The notes below the pieces were generated by a model. That model was not told where the DNA came from, did not search any database, and saw nothing but the letters and a program-made list of their open reading frames with translations. The position numbers and the translations under genes were made by a program. From positions 1-33,902 of the forward strand of contig JAPUIA010000124.1 in NCBI GenBank assembly GCA_027297435.1: a stretch of 33,902 bases of DNA. The letters are read 5' to 3'. This DNA comes from Gammaproteobacteria bacterium. GTDB lineage: Bacteria; Pseudomonadota; Gammaproteobacteria; Pseudomonadales; Azotimanducaceae. Of this stretch, positions 1-7,870 are shown piece by piece. The first letter of the stretch is position 1, and the number at the start of each line of letters is the position of its first letter.

Positions 1-105
1 GTATACGACCTATCCATCGAGGCCCCCAAACAAAGGGACCACATGCTCGAACTGTGGCGGCAACAGCGCAAACAACTCGGCATCACACTACCGACCGATC
101 TGTGA
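1..105 (+). CDS. C-terminal end of an unidentified protein, possibly a sulfatase (partial)
   Basis: An open frame enters from the left edge and stops with TGA at 103-105, leaving 34 residues. The visible tail begins VYDLSIEAP and continues as a charged helix rich in Q, R and L. A 'YDL' followed by a charged helix is a common way for sulfatase-family proteins (alkaline-phosphatase superfamily) to end, which is the only hint of function. No catalytic residues are in view, so the family is a guess. The gene converges on queC, with only the REP hairpin between them. Confidence 0.4.
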   Translation, partial: VYDLSIEAPKQRDHMLELWRQQRKQLGITLPTDL

Positions 106-128
106 AACCTCGGATTTACCACAAAGGC

Positions 129-151
129 ATCGCGGCTGAAGCCGCTCCTAC
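129..151 (-). repeat. GTAG-type REP palindrome between convergent genes
   Basis: Read on the minus strand, the sequence starts with GTAG and continues into a perfect 6-bp inverted repeat, GCGGCT/AGCCGC, with a 2-nt centre. A GTAG head followed by a GC-rich palindrome is the hallmark of REP elements mobilised by RAYT (TnpA-REP) transposases in gammaproteobacteria. It begins one base after the queC stop codon and lies between the 3' ends of two convergent genes, a typical REP position. It may also act as a bidirectional transcript-end hairpin, although no T-tract follows. Only one copy was seen in this window. Confidence 0.6.
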
Positions 152-152
152 C

Positions 153-824
153 TCATTGATTCTGATACACGGTCGGGTCGGCAACGCCCGCAGCTTCGAA
201 GCCTTGGCGCCGCAGGCGGCAACTCTCACAGCGTCCGCAGGCAACGCCTGCGTCCGACGGTTGATAGCAGGACACCGTGAGCCCGTAGTCCACCCCCAAG
301 GCGATGCCCTGCTCGATAATCTCGCGCTTGCTCAAATCGATAAGGGGCGTGTGAATCGTGAAGTTTTGCCCCTCGACGCCAGCCTTGGTCGCAAGATTGG
401 CCGTCGCCTCGAACGCGCGAATGAATTCCGGGCGGCAATCCGGATAACCGGAATAGTCGACGGCAGTGACGCCGATGAAGATATCCCGCGAACCCAACAC
501 CTCGGCCCACGCAAGCGCGAGCGACAAAAACACGGTATTGCGAGCCGGAACGTAGGTTATGGGAATGCCATCGGTTGGTTCCTCCGGTACGTCGATCGAC
601 ATGTCGGTCAACGCGGAACCACCAAAGCTCGACAGATCGATGGACATCACGTGATGTTGCACGGCGCCCAGTGCACGCACGACGCGCTCGGCCGCATCCA
701 GCTCATAAGCGTGGCGCTGACCGTAGCGCAACGACAACGCGTAGCAATCGAAGCCATCACGCCTGGCGATGGCCAACACCGTCGCCGAATCCAAACCACC
801 TGAAACGAGGACTACCGCCTTCAC
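153..824 (-). CDS. queC: 7-cyano-7-deazaguanine synthase QueC
   Basis: QueC converts 7-carboxy-7-deazaguanine to preQ0 using ATP and ammonia, a step in the cytosolic queuosine (and 7-deazaguanine) pathway. The 223-residue protein has the usual length. It begins with the PP-loop SGGLDS at residues 8-13 that binds ATP. Its C-terminal zinc-binding cysteines are C186, C196, C199 and C202, in the arrangement SCYQ...CGRCESC. The start codon overlaps the queE stop by 4 nt (821-824), so the two genes are translationally coupled and work in succession: QueE makes the substrate for QueC. It is the last gene of the long minus-strand block, and a REP hairpin follows its stop. Identification is secure. 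Confidence 0.96.
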   Translation of the reverse strand: MKAVVLVSGGLDSATVLAIARRDGFDCYALSLRYGQRHAYELDAAERVVRALGAVQHHVMSIDLSSFGGSALTDMSIDVPEEPTDGIPITYVPARNTVFLSLALAWAEVLGSRDIFIGVTAVDYSGYPDCRPEFIRAFEATANLATKAGVEGQNFTIHTPLIDLSKREIIEQGIALGVDYGLTVSCYQPSDAGVACGRCESCRLRRQGFEAAGVADPTVYQNQ

Positions 825-1462
825 CGGCCTGGTTCGTCACCCCACAAGAACTTGTGCAGCTGTATCTGCATGCGTACCGGCAGCCTGTCCGACACGATCC
901 AATCGGCGAGCGTGCGTGCCGGTAGCTCCGTATGGCTAGGGGAGAACAGAATTTCACCGACACGCGTGGCGATTTGCTGCTCGTCGCATTGCAGTTTCGC
1001 CCATTCGTAGTCTGCACGATTGCAGATCACGAACTTCACCTGGTCGGCCGACGTACAATGTTGCAAGTTTTCCCAACGGTTGCGCGAGACCTCACCCGAC
1101 CCGGGTGTTTTGAGATCCAATATCTTCACGACCCGGCTGTCGACGGCTTGCACGTCAAGCGCACCGCTTGTCTCGAGCGATACGTTGAGCCCTGCATCGC
1201 ACAGGCGTCGCAGCAGCTCGCATACGTCGGGTTGCGCCAGCGGTTCGCCGCCGGTAACGGTAACGTGTTTGACACCGTATCCGCGCACCTCATCCATGAT
1301 CTGATCGATCGACATCATCGAACCGCCGCTAAACGCATACGCCGTATCACAGTACTGACAACGCAGCGGACATCCTGTCAAGCGCACGAAAACGGTCGGC
1401 AAGCCGACGGTCGTGGATTCACCTTGAAGGGAGAGAAAAATCTCGGTGATGCGTAGCTGCAT
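821..1462 (-). CDS. queE: 7-carboxy-7-deazaguanine synthase QueE (radical SAM)
   Basis: QueE is a radical SAM enzyme that contracts 6-carboxy-tetrahydropterin to 7-carboxy-7-deazaguanine, the step before QueC. The 213-residue protein carries the CX3CX2C cluster motif as C31, C35 and C38 ([10 protein letters not shown]). It also has the N-terminal EIFLSLQGE stretch typical of QueE and a TGGEPL glycine-rich SAM-binding motif near residue 95. The ATG is preceded by AAAGG only one or two bases away, closer than usual, but no other start fits the family. It follows cpoB by 24 nt and overlaps queC by 4 nt. The cpoB-queE-queC order is conserved in Pseudomonas. Partner genes queD and queF are not in the window. 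Confidence 0.94.
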   Translation of the reverse strand: MQLRITEIFLSLQGESTTVGLPTVFVRLTGCPLRCQYCDTAYAFSGGSMMSIDQIMDEVRGYGVKHVTVTGGEPLAQPDVCELLRRLCDAGLNVSLETSGALDVQAVDSRVVKILDLKTPGSGEVSRNRWENLQHCTSADQVKFVICNRADYEWAKLQCDEQQIATRVGEILFSPSHTELPARTLADWIVSDRLPVRMQIQLHKFLWGDEPGR

Positions 1463-1486
1463 GCCTTTACGGGAAGTGCACGGGCC

Positions 1487-2353
1487 CTACTGCAGCTCTG
1501 ACGCGTAAGTCGTGGCAAGTCCCGCGGCAGAGGTCTCCGGATAGTCGGCCTGCACCCTGTTCAAGTACTCCAGCGAACGGGAATCGTCGCCGAGCCGATG
1601 ATAGACAACGCCGAGCTTGTAGAGCGCGTCGGGCACCTTCTGGTGATCGGGATACAAGTTGACGACTTGCGCAAAGGATTGGCGCGCCTTTTCGGACTCG
1701 GTTCTTGCGAGATACAGTTCTCCCAACCAATAAAACGCGTTCGGCGTGTACTGGCCGTTCGGGTAGTCGCCGATCATCTGAGTAAAAGCATCTACCGACT
1801 CATCGAACCGGCGATTTTTCATCATGTCGAAAGCGTTGGTATAGGCGTTGCGCTCACTACCGCTCGCCGTCGAGGCGGCGGCGCGCGCGAGGGAATCCGT
1901 GGGCAGGGTAGATGTCGATATGACGGGCGTTGGGGCGTTGTTGCGGAGCGCGGCAACTCTGCGATCCAAATCGATGTATTGCTGTTTTTGATCCCTTGCC
2001 AGCCGGTTTAGTTGATAGGTTTGTTCCTCGACGAGGCCACGCAGGTCCTGCACCTCTTGCTGCAGTATCTGCAGTTGGTAGAACAGTTCGCCCAGGCGGC
2101 TGTCGCCGGCCGGTTGCACGGCGCCGTTTTGAGGCGGGGATGTGGGGACCGGTTGGGCTTGTGATTGGAACCTCGGCCGGGCTTCGATCTCGCCTTCGGC
2201 TACCGATTCTTCAACGGGTACCGCGGCGAATACGCGCGACCCGATAAACCCCGTGCTGAGGACAGTGCCGACCAACGCAGCAGACAAAAAAAAGTGCGCG
2301 GCAAAAGCCGCGCCCTTATCACCTATAGATCGTCCAACCAAACGCTGCGCCAC
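1487..2353 (-). CDS. cpoB: Tol-Pal associated periplasmic protein CpoB (YbgF)
   Basis: CpoB coordinates outer-membrane constriction by Tol-Pal with PBP1b peptidoglycan synthesis in the periplasm. With a GTG start at 2353 the protein has 288 residues. It contains a long basic n-region, a hydrophobic signal segment ending near VFA-AVPVEE, an N-terminal trimerisation coiled coil (LFYQLQILQQEVQDLRGLVEE), a linker rich in T, S and A, and a C-terminal TPR domain (AFYWLGELYLARTESEKA, ALYKLGVVYHRLGD). The GTG was chosen because GGGGAGG sits 5 nt upstream and it lies just after the pal stop. An in-frame ATG at 2407 would overlap pal and has no better support. No ATG exists between 2353 and the mature protein. 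A terminator-like hairpin lies inside the signal-peptide codons. Confidence 0.9.
   Translation of the reverse strand: MAQRLVGRSIGDKGAAFAAHFFLSAALVGTVLSTGFIGSRVFAAVPVEESVAEGEIEARPRFQSQAQPVPTSPPQNGAVQPAGDSRLGELFYQLQILQQEVQDLRGLVEEQTYQLNRLARDQKQQYIDLDRRVAALRNNAPTPVISTSTLPTDSLARAAASTASGSERNAYTNAFDMMKNRRFDESVDAFTQMIGDYPNGQYTPNAFYWLGELYLARTESEKARQSFAQVVNLYPDHQKVPDALYKLGVVYHRLGDDSRSLEYLNRVQADYPETSAAGLATTYASELQ
2286..2313 (-). terminator. Intrinsic terminator inside the 5' end of cpoB
   Basis: On the minus strand a perfect 7-bp stem, GCGCGGC/GCCGCGC with a TTTT loop, is followed after two bases by a run of eight T. This is the classic Rho-independent terminator. It lies about 54-82 nt downstream of the pal stop, but about 40-67 nt inside cpoB when that gene is read from its GTG. 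Its codons read GAAFAAHFF in the signal-peptide region. It could reduce cpoB-queE-queC transcription relative to tol-pal unless translating ribosomes prevent hairpin formation. Confidence 0.75.
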
Positions 2354-2367
2354 GTGCGCCTCCCCGA

Positions 2368-2901
2368 TTACCGATAGATCATCACGCCACGACGATTGCG
2401 TCCCCAAGCAGATTCGTCGTGTCCGGGATCCTCCGGCCGCTCTTCACCGTAACTAACCATCTCAATCTGCGAGGCCGACACACCGGCGGAGGTCAGAAAA
2501 CTGCGAATCGCGTTCGCGCGCCGCTCGCCCAACGCCAAGTTGTACTCCCGCGTGCCACGCTCGTCGCAGTGGCCTTCGAGCACGACGCTACGACTACGAT
2601 TGTTACGCAAGACTTGAGCGTGGGTTTCCAGCGCGGTCAGATCGGACCGCATCAGCACGGCACGGTCGAATTCAAAATAGAACGTACGCTCCAACAATCG
2701 CATCGTGCCAGGCACGAACGGGTTACCGCTGCTGTCGAAATCCGGTGGCGGCGGCGGTGCCGGTGGCCGCTCCGTTGGCTCGGTCGGCTCAGGCGGTTCC
2801 GACGGTTCAATGGGTTCCGGGGTTCCGCTGCTTGCACAACCCGCAATCAAAAAACTTGCGAGCAAAATGGCTAAGAGGCTGCGTAGCTGCTCTTTAGGCA
2901 T
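2368..2901 (-). CDS. pal: Peptidoglycan-associated lipoprotein Pal
   Basis: Pal is the outer-membrane lipoprotein that binds peptidoglycan and receives the Tol signal. The 177-residue precursor has a signal peptide with lipobox LIAGC, with the acylated Cys at residue 22. A linker of Pro/Glu repeats (PEP, PSEP, PTEP) and a polyproline stretch follows. The OmpA C-terminal domain starts near residue 70 (YFEFD) and contains the peptidoglycan-contact region LEGHCDERGTREYNLALGERRA. AGGAG lies upstream of the ATG. The 113-bp gap after tolB holds a possible promoter, consistent with pal having extra expression beyond the tolQRAB transcript. Length and motifs match the family. Confidence 0.96.
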   Translation of the reverse strand: MPKEQLRSLLAILLASFLIAGCASSGTPEPIEPSEPPEPTEPTERPPAPPPPPDFDSSGNPFVPGTMRLLERTFYFEFDRAVLMRSDLTALETHAQVLRNNRSRSVVLEGHCDERGTREYNLALGERRANAIRSFLTSAGVSASQIEMVSYGEERPEDPGHDESAWGRNRRGVMIYR

Positions 2902-2959
2902 CTGTTTCTCCTAGGTGGGTTCTCTCAATTGTTATTGAAAACAATAGTCCGTTCTTCGT

Positions 2960-2988
2960 CTTCTATTTTCGGCTCGTTTTGGCGGCAA
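2960..2988 (-). promoter_or_regulatory. Candidate sigma-70-like promoter for pal
   Basis: In the tolB-pal gap the minus strand carries TTGCCG, a 17-bp spacer and TAGAAG, each hexamer matching 4 of 6 consensus bases. It lies about 60 nt upstream of the pal ATG. A weak inverted repeat, ATTGTT/AACAAT, lies between it and the gene. The match is modest and could be chance. Confidence 0.3.
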
Positions 2989-3014
2989 TAGTGACTTCGT
3001 AAACCAAAAATGCG

Positions 3015-4349
3015 TCAAAAATTCGATCTAAGCGCATCGATGAACGGTGACCAGGCCGGTTCCCGCACATCTCCTGATGACGACGGCAGACGATACTTCA
3101 CCCGCCCGTCGATCGAAACGACCGCGAGTATACCCTTACCCTGATCTTGAGTCGCGTAGATTAGCATCGTGCCATTGGGTGCCAACGAGGGCGATTCGTC
3201 GAGCGGCGTCGCGGTCAACACGCGCAGGTCGTCGCGCTCGAGATCCTGCCAGGCAATGTGGTCGACGCCGTCGCGCCGATGCACGAATATCAGGTGCTGT
3301 CCGTCTGGCAGCAAGCGTGCCCGTGTGTTGTAGGGACCTTGAAAGGTCAGCCGTTCGATGAAGTTAGTCGCGAGTTCGACCTGGTAGATTTGCGGCCGGC
3401 CGCCTCGATCGCTCGTGAAGATGAGGCTGCCACCATCCGGTGTCCAACTCGGTTCCGTATCTATGCCGTGGTGCCGCGTGATTCTTCGTAAACGTCGGTC
3501 GGTCAGGTTCATGACATAGACTTCGGGGTTGCCATCTCGAGATAGCACGAGCGCCAGGTTTTGTCCGTTTGGCGAGAAGATCGGCGAACCGTTGATGCCT
3601 ACAAAGTTGGGTAGCAGCTCGCGCGCACCGGTCGCCATATCGTGCAGCACGATTCCCGGACGGCCGGTTTCAAAGGACACGTAGGCAACACGTCGCCCGT
3701 CCGGAGACCAGCTTGGTGACATGAGGGGTTCGTTGGAGGTAAACAACGTTCGCGAGCGCTCTCCGTCCGAGTCCGCCAACTCCAACCGGTATCGTGCGTA
3801 GTCCGTTCCTGCATTTTCCGCCAGGACATAAACCATTCTGGTGGAGAAGGCGCCTCGAATACCCGTGATCTTCTCGAACACTACGTCCGACACGGCGTGC
3901 GCAATGTCGCGCCACTTATGTCGTGGCGCGGTCATCCGCTCTTCCAACATCTGTCGTTCATTGTAAACGTCGAATAGCTCGTAGCTTACCGATAAGTCGC
4001 CGTTGTATTCTGCGTTGGCTCTTCCGATCACAAGGTACTCAACACCAAGGATTCGCCAGTCGCGGAAAAATACCTCGCGCTGTACGGTGGGATACGACAA
4101 CATGTTCTCGGGGGGTTCCGGCGCGAACTGACCGCTTCTGGCCAGATCGAACCCAACCACGTCCGCCAGTTGCGCAAGACCTAGAAATTCGGGGCCCTGG
4201 CGAAACGGCACGATCGCAATCCTGGTCTGCTTGTCGTAACCCGCATCAATGATGATGGTGTCGAGACTTTCAGCGCACAACGCAGGGACCGCGGCCAAAC
4301 ACAGCAACCCAGCGACAAACCTCACCGCATTTCTCACCGCACTCCTCAC
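3015..4349 (-). CDS. tolB: Tol-Pal system beta-propeller protein TolB
   Basis: TolB is the periplasmic protein that binds Pal and TolA. The 444-residue precursor has a signal peptide ending near ALCA-ESLD. It is followed by the N-terminal alpha/beta domain (IAIVPF, then [16 protein letters not shown]) and a six-bladed propeller with repeating SPDG-type blade motifs, such as [29 protein letters not shown] and [15 protein letters not shown]. The first GTG (4349) overlaps the tolA stop by 4 nt, with GGAGG about 10 nt upstream. Two further in-frame GTG codons follow at 4337 and 4325 because of a 12-bp repeat. The second has GAGGAG 4 nt upstream, so the exact start is ambiguous by 4 or 8 residues. 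Family assignment is secure. Confidence 0.95.
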   Translation of the reverse strand: MRSAVRNAVRFVAGLLCLAAVPALCAESLDTIIIDAGYDKQTRIAIVPFRQGPEFLGLAQLADVVGFDLARSGQFAPEPPENMLSYPTVQREVFFRDWRILGVEYLVIGRANAEYNGDLSVSYELFDVYNERQMLEERMTAPRHKWRDIAHAVSDVVFEKITGIRGAFSTRMVYVLAENAGTDYARYRLELADSDGERSRTLFTSNEPLMSPSWSPDGRRVAYVSFETGRPGIVLHDMATGARELLPNFVGINGSPIFSPNGQNLALVLSRDGNPEVYVMNLTDRRLRRITRHHGIDTEPSWTPDGGSLIFTSDRGGRPQIYQVELATNFIERLTFQGPYNTRARLLPDGQHLIFVHRRDGVDHIAWQDLERDDLRVLTATPLDESPSLAPNGTMLIYATQDQGKGILAVVSIDGRVKYRLPSSSGDVREPAWSPFIDALRSNF

Positions 4350-4353
4350 CGCA
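4321..4353 (-). repeat. 12-bp-period triplicate repeat at the tolA stop/tolB start
   Basis: Three copies of the 9-mer TGCGGTGAG (minus strand; 4345-4353, 4333-4341, 4321-4329) are spaced exactly 12 bp apart. The first copy contains the tolA stop codon and the first tolB GTG. The next two place GTG codons in the same frame, giving the peptide repeat (V)[10 protein letters not shown] at the TolB N-terminus. Confidence 0.8.
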
Positions 4354-5038
4354 AGAGATCCTCCGGTCTAAACAACAACGAAAAACGCCGAAAATAGCGT
4401 TCGAACACGGCCGATTCGATCGGCACTTCAAACGTCCGCGCCTTGCGTACCGCCGTCTCGGCAGAGCGGTCGAAGGCACTGTTGCCGCTAGACTCGACGA
4501 TCGTCACCCCGATCACCTCGCCCGTGGGGATGAGCTCGACCATGAGCCGGGCCTGCATGCCGTTGCGCGCGCTCGGTGGTCGTGACCAGTTGGCCACCAC
4601 CAGTTGATAGATGCCTAATTGGTAACTTCGCGCCACCACCTCGTCGTTGCCCAGCGCAAGCGCGCTGGATTCGGTCGCCAGTGCTTGGTCAAACGAAGCT
4701 CGAGCGAGTTCGGCAAGACGCTGCTGCTGCGCTTCGCGCTCCTTACGGCGCCTTTCCGCCTCGCGATCCACTTTCGGCGGTTCTTCTTGCGCTTTCGGCT
4801 CTGGCTTGGTCACCTCGGGTGTCGGCGGCGCTTCTTGGGCGCGTGGTTGGGGTGGTGGCGGCCGTCGTGGTTGCGCCTTCGGTTGCAGCACCAACAACGT
4901 CGAATGCACGATCTGCGGCTTGATCACCCTCACGTCTTTGGATGGGTTCCAACCCCCATAGAGCGCGGCCAACGCAAACGCGTGCACGATGAGCGCCATC
5001 AGAAGCGGTAGGCTGTAATAGCGTACGGCAATCAGCAT
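4346..5038 (-). CDS. tolA: Tol energy-transducing protein TolA (short form)
   Basis: TolA links the TolQR motor in the inner membrane to TolB and Pal across the periplasm. This 230-residue protein has an N-terminal transmembrane helix (about residues 9-29), a Pro/Glu/Lys-rich linker from about 45 to 90, a short charged helical stretch ([21 protein letters not shown], about 91-111) and a TonB/TolA-type C-terminal domain from about 120 ([12 protein letters not shown]... [21 protein letters not shown]). E. coli TolA has about 420 residues with a far longer helical domain, so this one is strikingly short and close to TonB in architecture. Position between tolR and tolB fixes the identity. The start is 3 nt after the tolR stop, and the stop overlaps tolB. 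Confidence 0.9.
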   Translation of the reverse strand: MLIAVRYYSLPLLMALIVHAFALAALYGGWNPSKDVRVIKPQIVHSTLLVLQPKAQPRRPPPPQPRAQEAPPTPEVTKPEPKAQEEPPKVDREAERRRKEREAQQQRLAELARASFDQALATESSALALGNDEVVARSYQLGIYQLVVANWSRPPSARNGMQARLMVELIPTGEVIGVTIVESSGNSAFDRSAETAVRKARTFEVPIESAVFERYFRRFSLLFRPEDLLR

Positions 5039-5041
5039 CTG

Positions 5042-5482
5042 TTATCCGTCGACCAGATCCGGAGGTTCGGTAATCAGGCCGACGCTCTCGGCACCAGCCT
5101 TCTGCAGCACGGTCATTACGCTGATGACCCTGCCATAGTCGAGCTTGTGGTCGGCTTTGACGTACACCGGAACGTCGGGGCGGGCGCGCATAATCTTGGC
5201 GACCTGATCTTCCAGCGAATACAGCGTCACGCGGGTGCCTTCGTCGTCGGCATTCTGAATACCGAGGTTGACGAAGATCGCACCGTCGGCGCGCACCGAT
5301 ACAACCAGCGGGTCGTCCTCGGTGTCGGTGATGGGTTCCGACGGCGCTTTCGGCAACTCGACCAACACGCCCTGAGTCAATAGCGGAGCAGTTGCCATGA
5401 AGATCACCAACAAGACCAACATCACGTCGATGTACGGTACGACGTTGATCTCCGATATGGGTTTGCGACGCCCAGTAGCCAT
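5042..5482 (-). CDS. tolR: Tol proton-channel subunit TolR
   Basis: TolR is an ExbD/TolR-family inner-membrane protein that forms the proton-driven motor with TolQ. The 146-residue protein has a short cytoplasmic N-terminus with the family motif ISEINVVPYIDVMLVLLVIFM. D19 in the single transmembrane helix is the conserved proton-carrying aspartate. The periplasmic domain (about residues 60-140) contains YVKADHKLDYGRVISVM. The start codon shares one base with the tolQ stop (TGATG), indicating translational coupling in fixed stoichiometry. Length is normal for the family. Confidence 0.96.
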   Translation of the reverse strand: MATGRRKPISEINVVPYIDVMLVLLVIFMATAPLLTQGVLVELPKAPSEPITDTEDDPLVVSVRADGAIFVNLGIQNADDEGTRVTLYSLEDQVAKIMRARPDVPVYVKADHKLDYGRVISVMTVLQKAGAESVGLITEPPDLVDG

Positions 5483-6168
5483 CAGGCTTTGGAAATCCGT
5501 GCTTGCGCGGCACGATGCAGAATACTCGTGACCTCATCGCTAAAGGCTTCATAACGCTTCATCAATACGTCCACCCGTGCTGAGAACCGGTTGTAACTGA
5601 TCACCGCGGGAATCGCCGCGAACAAACCCATGGCCGTCGCGATCAAGGCTTCTGAAATACCCGGAGCGACGGACGCCAGTGTCGCCTGACTCATGTTGGC
5701 CAAGCTGCGAAACGAATTCATGATTCCCCATACGGTTCCGAATAGACCAATGTATGGACTCGTCGAACCCACCGTAGCGAGAAAGACCAAATGCGTCCCG
5801 AGTCGTTCTTCCTCGCGCGTGAGCGCCACGCGCATCCCCCGTTGCACGCCTTGCATGATGGAGTCGATTTCGGCGCCCGATTGTTCGGACAGGCGCACGT
5901 ATTCCTTGAACCCGGATACGAACATGGTTTCGATCCCGGTCAGATCATCGTGGCCGTCCAACTCTGAATACAGCTGACGCAGATCGATACCCGACCAGAA
6001 GTGATCTTCGAACTCGTCCACTTCATTGACAACGCGTCGTAGAAAAAACCACCGCTGAAAGATCATCATCCAGGAAACGATCGATGCGAGCGCCAACACG
6101 ACCAACACGGCCTGTACCAACAGGCTGGCATTGGCGACTATGTCAAATACGGAAAGCTGCTCTGGCAA
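5482..6168 (-). CDS. tolQ: Tol proton-channel subunit TolQ
   Basis: TolQ is the MotA/TolQ/ExbB-family pentameric channel protein of the Tol motor. The 228-residue protein has a first transmembrane helix at about residues 15-37 and a large cytoplasmic loop with LTREEERLGTHLVFLATVGSTSPYIGLFGTVWGIM. Two further membrane helices follow, including the region ISEALIATAMGLFAAIPAVISYN. The start is TTG, supported by AGGAGG 8 nt upstream. It is the first tol gene after ruvB, with 35 nt between them. The ybgC thioesterase gene that normally starts the tol cluster is absent here. Confidence 0.96.
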   Translation of the reverse strand: MPEQLSVFDIVANASLLVQAVLVVLALASIVSWMMIFQRWFFLRRVVNEVDEFEDHFWSGIDLRQLYSELDGHDDLTGIETMFVSGFKEYVRLSEQSGAEIDSIMQGVQRGMRVALTREEERLGTHLVFLATVGSTSPYIGLFGTVWGIMNSFRSLANMSQATLASVAPGISEALIATAMGLFAAIPAVISYNRFSARVDVLMKRYEAFSDEVTSILHRAAQARISKA

Positions 6169-6176
6169 GGCGGGGG

Positions 6177-6182
6177 CCTCCT
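6177..6182 (-). promoter_or_regulatory. Consensus ribosome-binding site supporting the TTG start of tolQ
   Basis: AGGAGG on the minus strand lies 8 nt before the TTG at 6168. This full match to the anti-Shine-Dalgarno sequence decides the otherwise weak TTG as the tolQ start. Confidence 0.7.
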
Positions 6183-6203
6183 GTTACTTACAACACCTGA
6201 TTC

Positions 6204-7265
6204 TTAGCTATCGGGATCCAGGTCCAGCCCACGCTGTTGTGCTCCATCGCTCCCGCTTTCCGGAACGACGAGGTCCAAATGGAGGTAGGCTTTCTCGGTC
6301 GCTACCCGCCCGCGCGGCGTGCGCATCAAGAAGCCTTGTTGGATGAGATAGGGTTCGACCACGTCTTCGATCGTGTCACGCTCCTCGCTAATGGCCGCAG
6401 CAAGCGAATCGAGCCCAACCGGCCCACCGGAAAACTTGTCGATGATGGTTTCCAAAAGACGACGATCCATCGCGTCGAAGCCCTCACGGTCTACTCTCAT
6501 CATGAGGAGGGCCTTATCGGCAATCGTCTGATTGACCGTACCGTCCGCTTTGACCTCCGCGTAGTCGCGAACGCGCCGTAACAAGCGATTGGCGATGCGA
6601 GGGGTGCCTCGCGAGCGTCGCGCAATCTCATCGGCGCCTGCCAGATCCGTTTGTAGCGTCAACTTCTTCGCCGACCTCTGGACGATGTCACTCAGTTGTT
6701 CGACCGTGTAGAACTCCAATCGTTGCACGATGCCGAACCGGTCGCGCAAGGGCGAGGTCAGCAACCCGGCTCGGGTGGTTGCGCCGACCAAGGTGAAATG
6801 CGGCAGATCGAGCTTCAGCGAGCGGGCAGCCGGCCCCTCGCCGATCAAGATGTCGATCTGAAAGTCCTCCATTGCCGGATAGAGTATTTCTTCCACCACC
6901 GGCGACAAACGGTGAATCTCGTCGACGAACAACACGTCGCCGTCGTCGAGGTTGGTGAGCATGGCGGCGAGGTCGCCGGGTCGTTCTATGACCGGACCCG
7001 AAGTGGATTTGATGGCGACCTGCAATTCGTTGGCGATGATGTTGGCCAATGTCGTCTTGCCAAGCCCAGGCGGGCCAAAAATCAAGCAGTGGTCCAAAGC
7101 CTCGCCGCGCCGACGCGCCGCTTCGATGAAGATGGCCATCTGTTCTTTGACCGCGTTCTGACCGATGTATTCGGCAAGACTGGTGGGTCTCAGGCTTCGG
7201 TCCAAACGGACTTCGGCGTCGCCGTCCGGCACGGGACTGATCAGCCGGTCCGGCTCGATACTCAT
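6204..7265 (-). CDS. ruvB: Holliday junction branch migration ATPase RuvB
   Basis: RuvB is the hexameric AAA+ motor that drives branch migration of Holliday junctions with RuvA. The 353-residue protein begins its conserved part with [16 protein letters not shown]. It has Walker [10 protein letters not shown] (about residues 64-72), Walker B FVDEIHRL (about 115), sensor GATTRAG (about 160), the arginine-finger region SPLRDRFGI and a C-terminal winged-helix domain ([28 protein letters not shown]). The start overlaps the ruvA stop by 4 nt. The C-terminal tail after the winged helix is slightly extended and acidic. Identity is secure. Confidence 0.97.
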   Translation of the reverse strand: MSIEPDRLISPVPDGDAEVRLDRSLRPTSLAEYIGQNAVKEQMAIFIEAARRRGEALDHCLIFGPPGLGKTTLANIIANELQVAIKSTSGPVIERPGDLAAMLTNLDDGDVLFVDEIHRLSPVVEEILYPAMEDFQIDILIGEGPAARSLKLDLPHFTLVGATTRAGLLTSPLRDRFGIVQRLEFYTVEQLSDIVQRSAKKLTLQTDLAGADEIARRSRGTPRIANRLLRRVRDYAEVKADGTVNQTIADKALLMMRVDREGFDAMDRRLLETIIDKFSGGPVGLDSLAAAISEERDTIEDVVEPYLIQQGFLMRTPRGRVATEKAYLHLDLVVPESGSDGAQQRGLDLDPDS

Positions 7266-7867
7266 GCCGAGGTCTCGGTCTGTCGGGCGATGCGTTGCAA
7301 GGCCGCGCGTACGATCTCTTCGGTAGAGAGCGTATCGGTGTGAACGCTGTCGACGACGCGGGCCGCGTCGGCAGGTTTGTAACCCAAGGACACCAGCGCA
7401 CGTCGCGCCTCGATGGCAACCGTCCGATCGGCATGGTTACGGGCAGCGACCGGTTCGATGGCGAGATCGGCCAGACGGTCTTTCAGATCCAGTAGCAACC
7501 GTGCTGCCGTTTTGCGGCCGATACCGGGCACCTTAACGAGAAGGGATACGTCGTTTTGTGCGACCGAGTTCGCCAGCTCACCCATATCGACGCTGGATAT
7601 GACCGACAACGCCAACTTGGGGCCGACGCCGTTGATGCGAATGAGTACTCGAAACAGGTCGCGCTCGCTCTTGCTCTGAAAACCAAACAGCAGCTGGGCG
7701 TCCTCTCTGACCTGCGCGTGGGTGTACAGCGTGACCTCCACCCCAACGGACGGCAATGCGGCGAGCGCACCCGTAGATATGTCTACCTCGTAACCGACAC
7801 CGCCAACATCTATCAAGACCCTCTGATCGACGACCTCGACTAACTGGCCCTTAATGCGCCCGATCAT
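7262..7867 (-). CDS. ruvA: Holliday junction DNA-binding protein RuvA
   Basis: RuvA tetramers hold the four-way junction and load RuvB. The 201-residue protein has the N-terminal OB-fold ([21 protein letters not shown]), tandem helix-hairpin-helix motifs ([14 protein letters not shown] and [19 protein letters not shown]) and the small C-terminal RuvB-binding domain from about 145 onward ([19 protein letters not shown]). The start lies 3 nt after the ruvC stop and the stop overlaps the ruvB start, so ruvC-ruvA-ruvB form one translational unit. Confidence 0.97.
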   Translation of the reverse strand: MIGRIKGQLVEVVDQRVLIDVGGVGYEVDISTGALAALPSVGVEVTLYTHAQVREDAQLLFGFQSKSERDLFRVLIRINGVGPKLALSVISSVDMGELANSVAQNDVSLLVKVPGIGRKTAARLLLDLKDRLADLAIEPVAARNHADRTVAIEARRALVSLGYKPADAARVVDSVHTDTLSTEEIVRAALQRIARQTETSA

Positions 7868-7870
7868 TAC

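Noticed and set aside
54-803. Long open frame opposite queC on the plus strand
   Set aside because: It is antisense to a secure gene, runs through the partial gene end and the REP hairpin, and its protein is low-complexity with no motif.
2926-2947. Inverted repeat in the tolB-pal gap as a terminator
   Set aside because: The stem is only 6 AT-rich base pairs with no T-tract in either direction.
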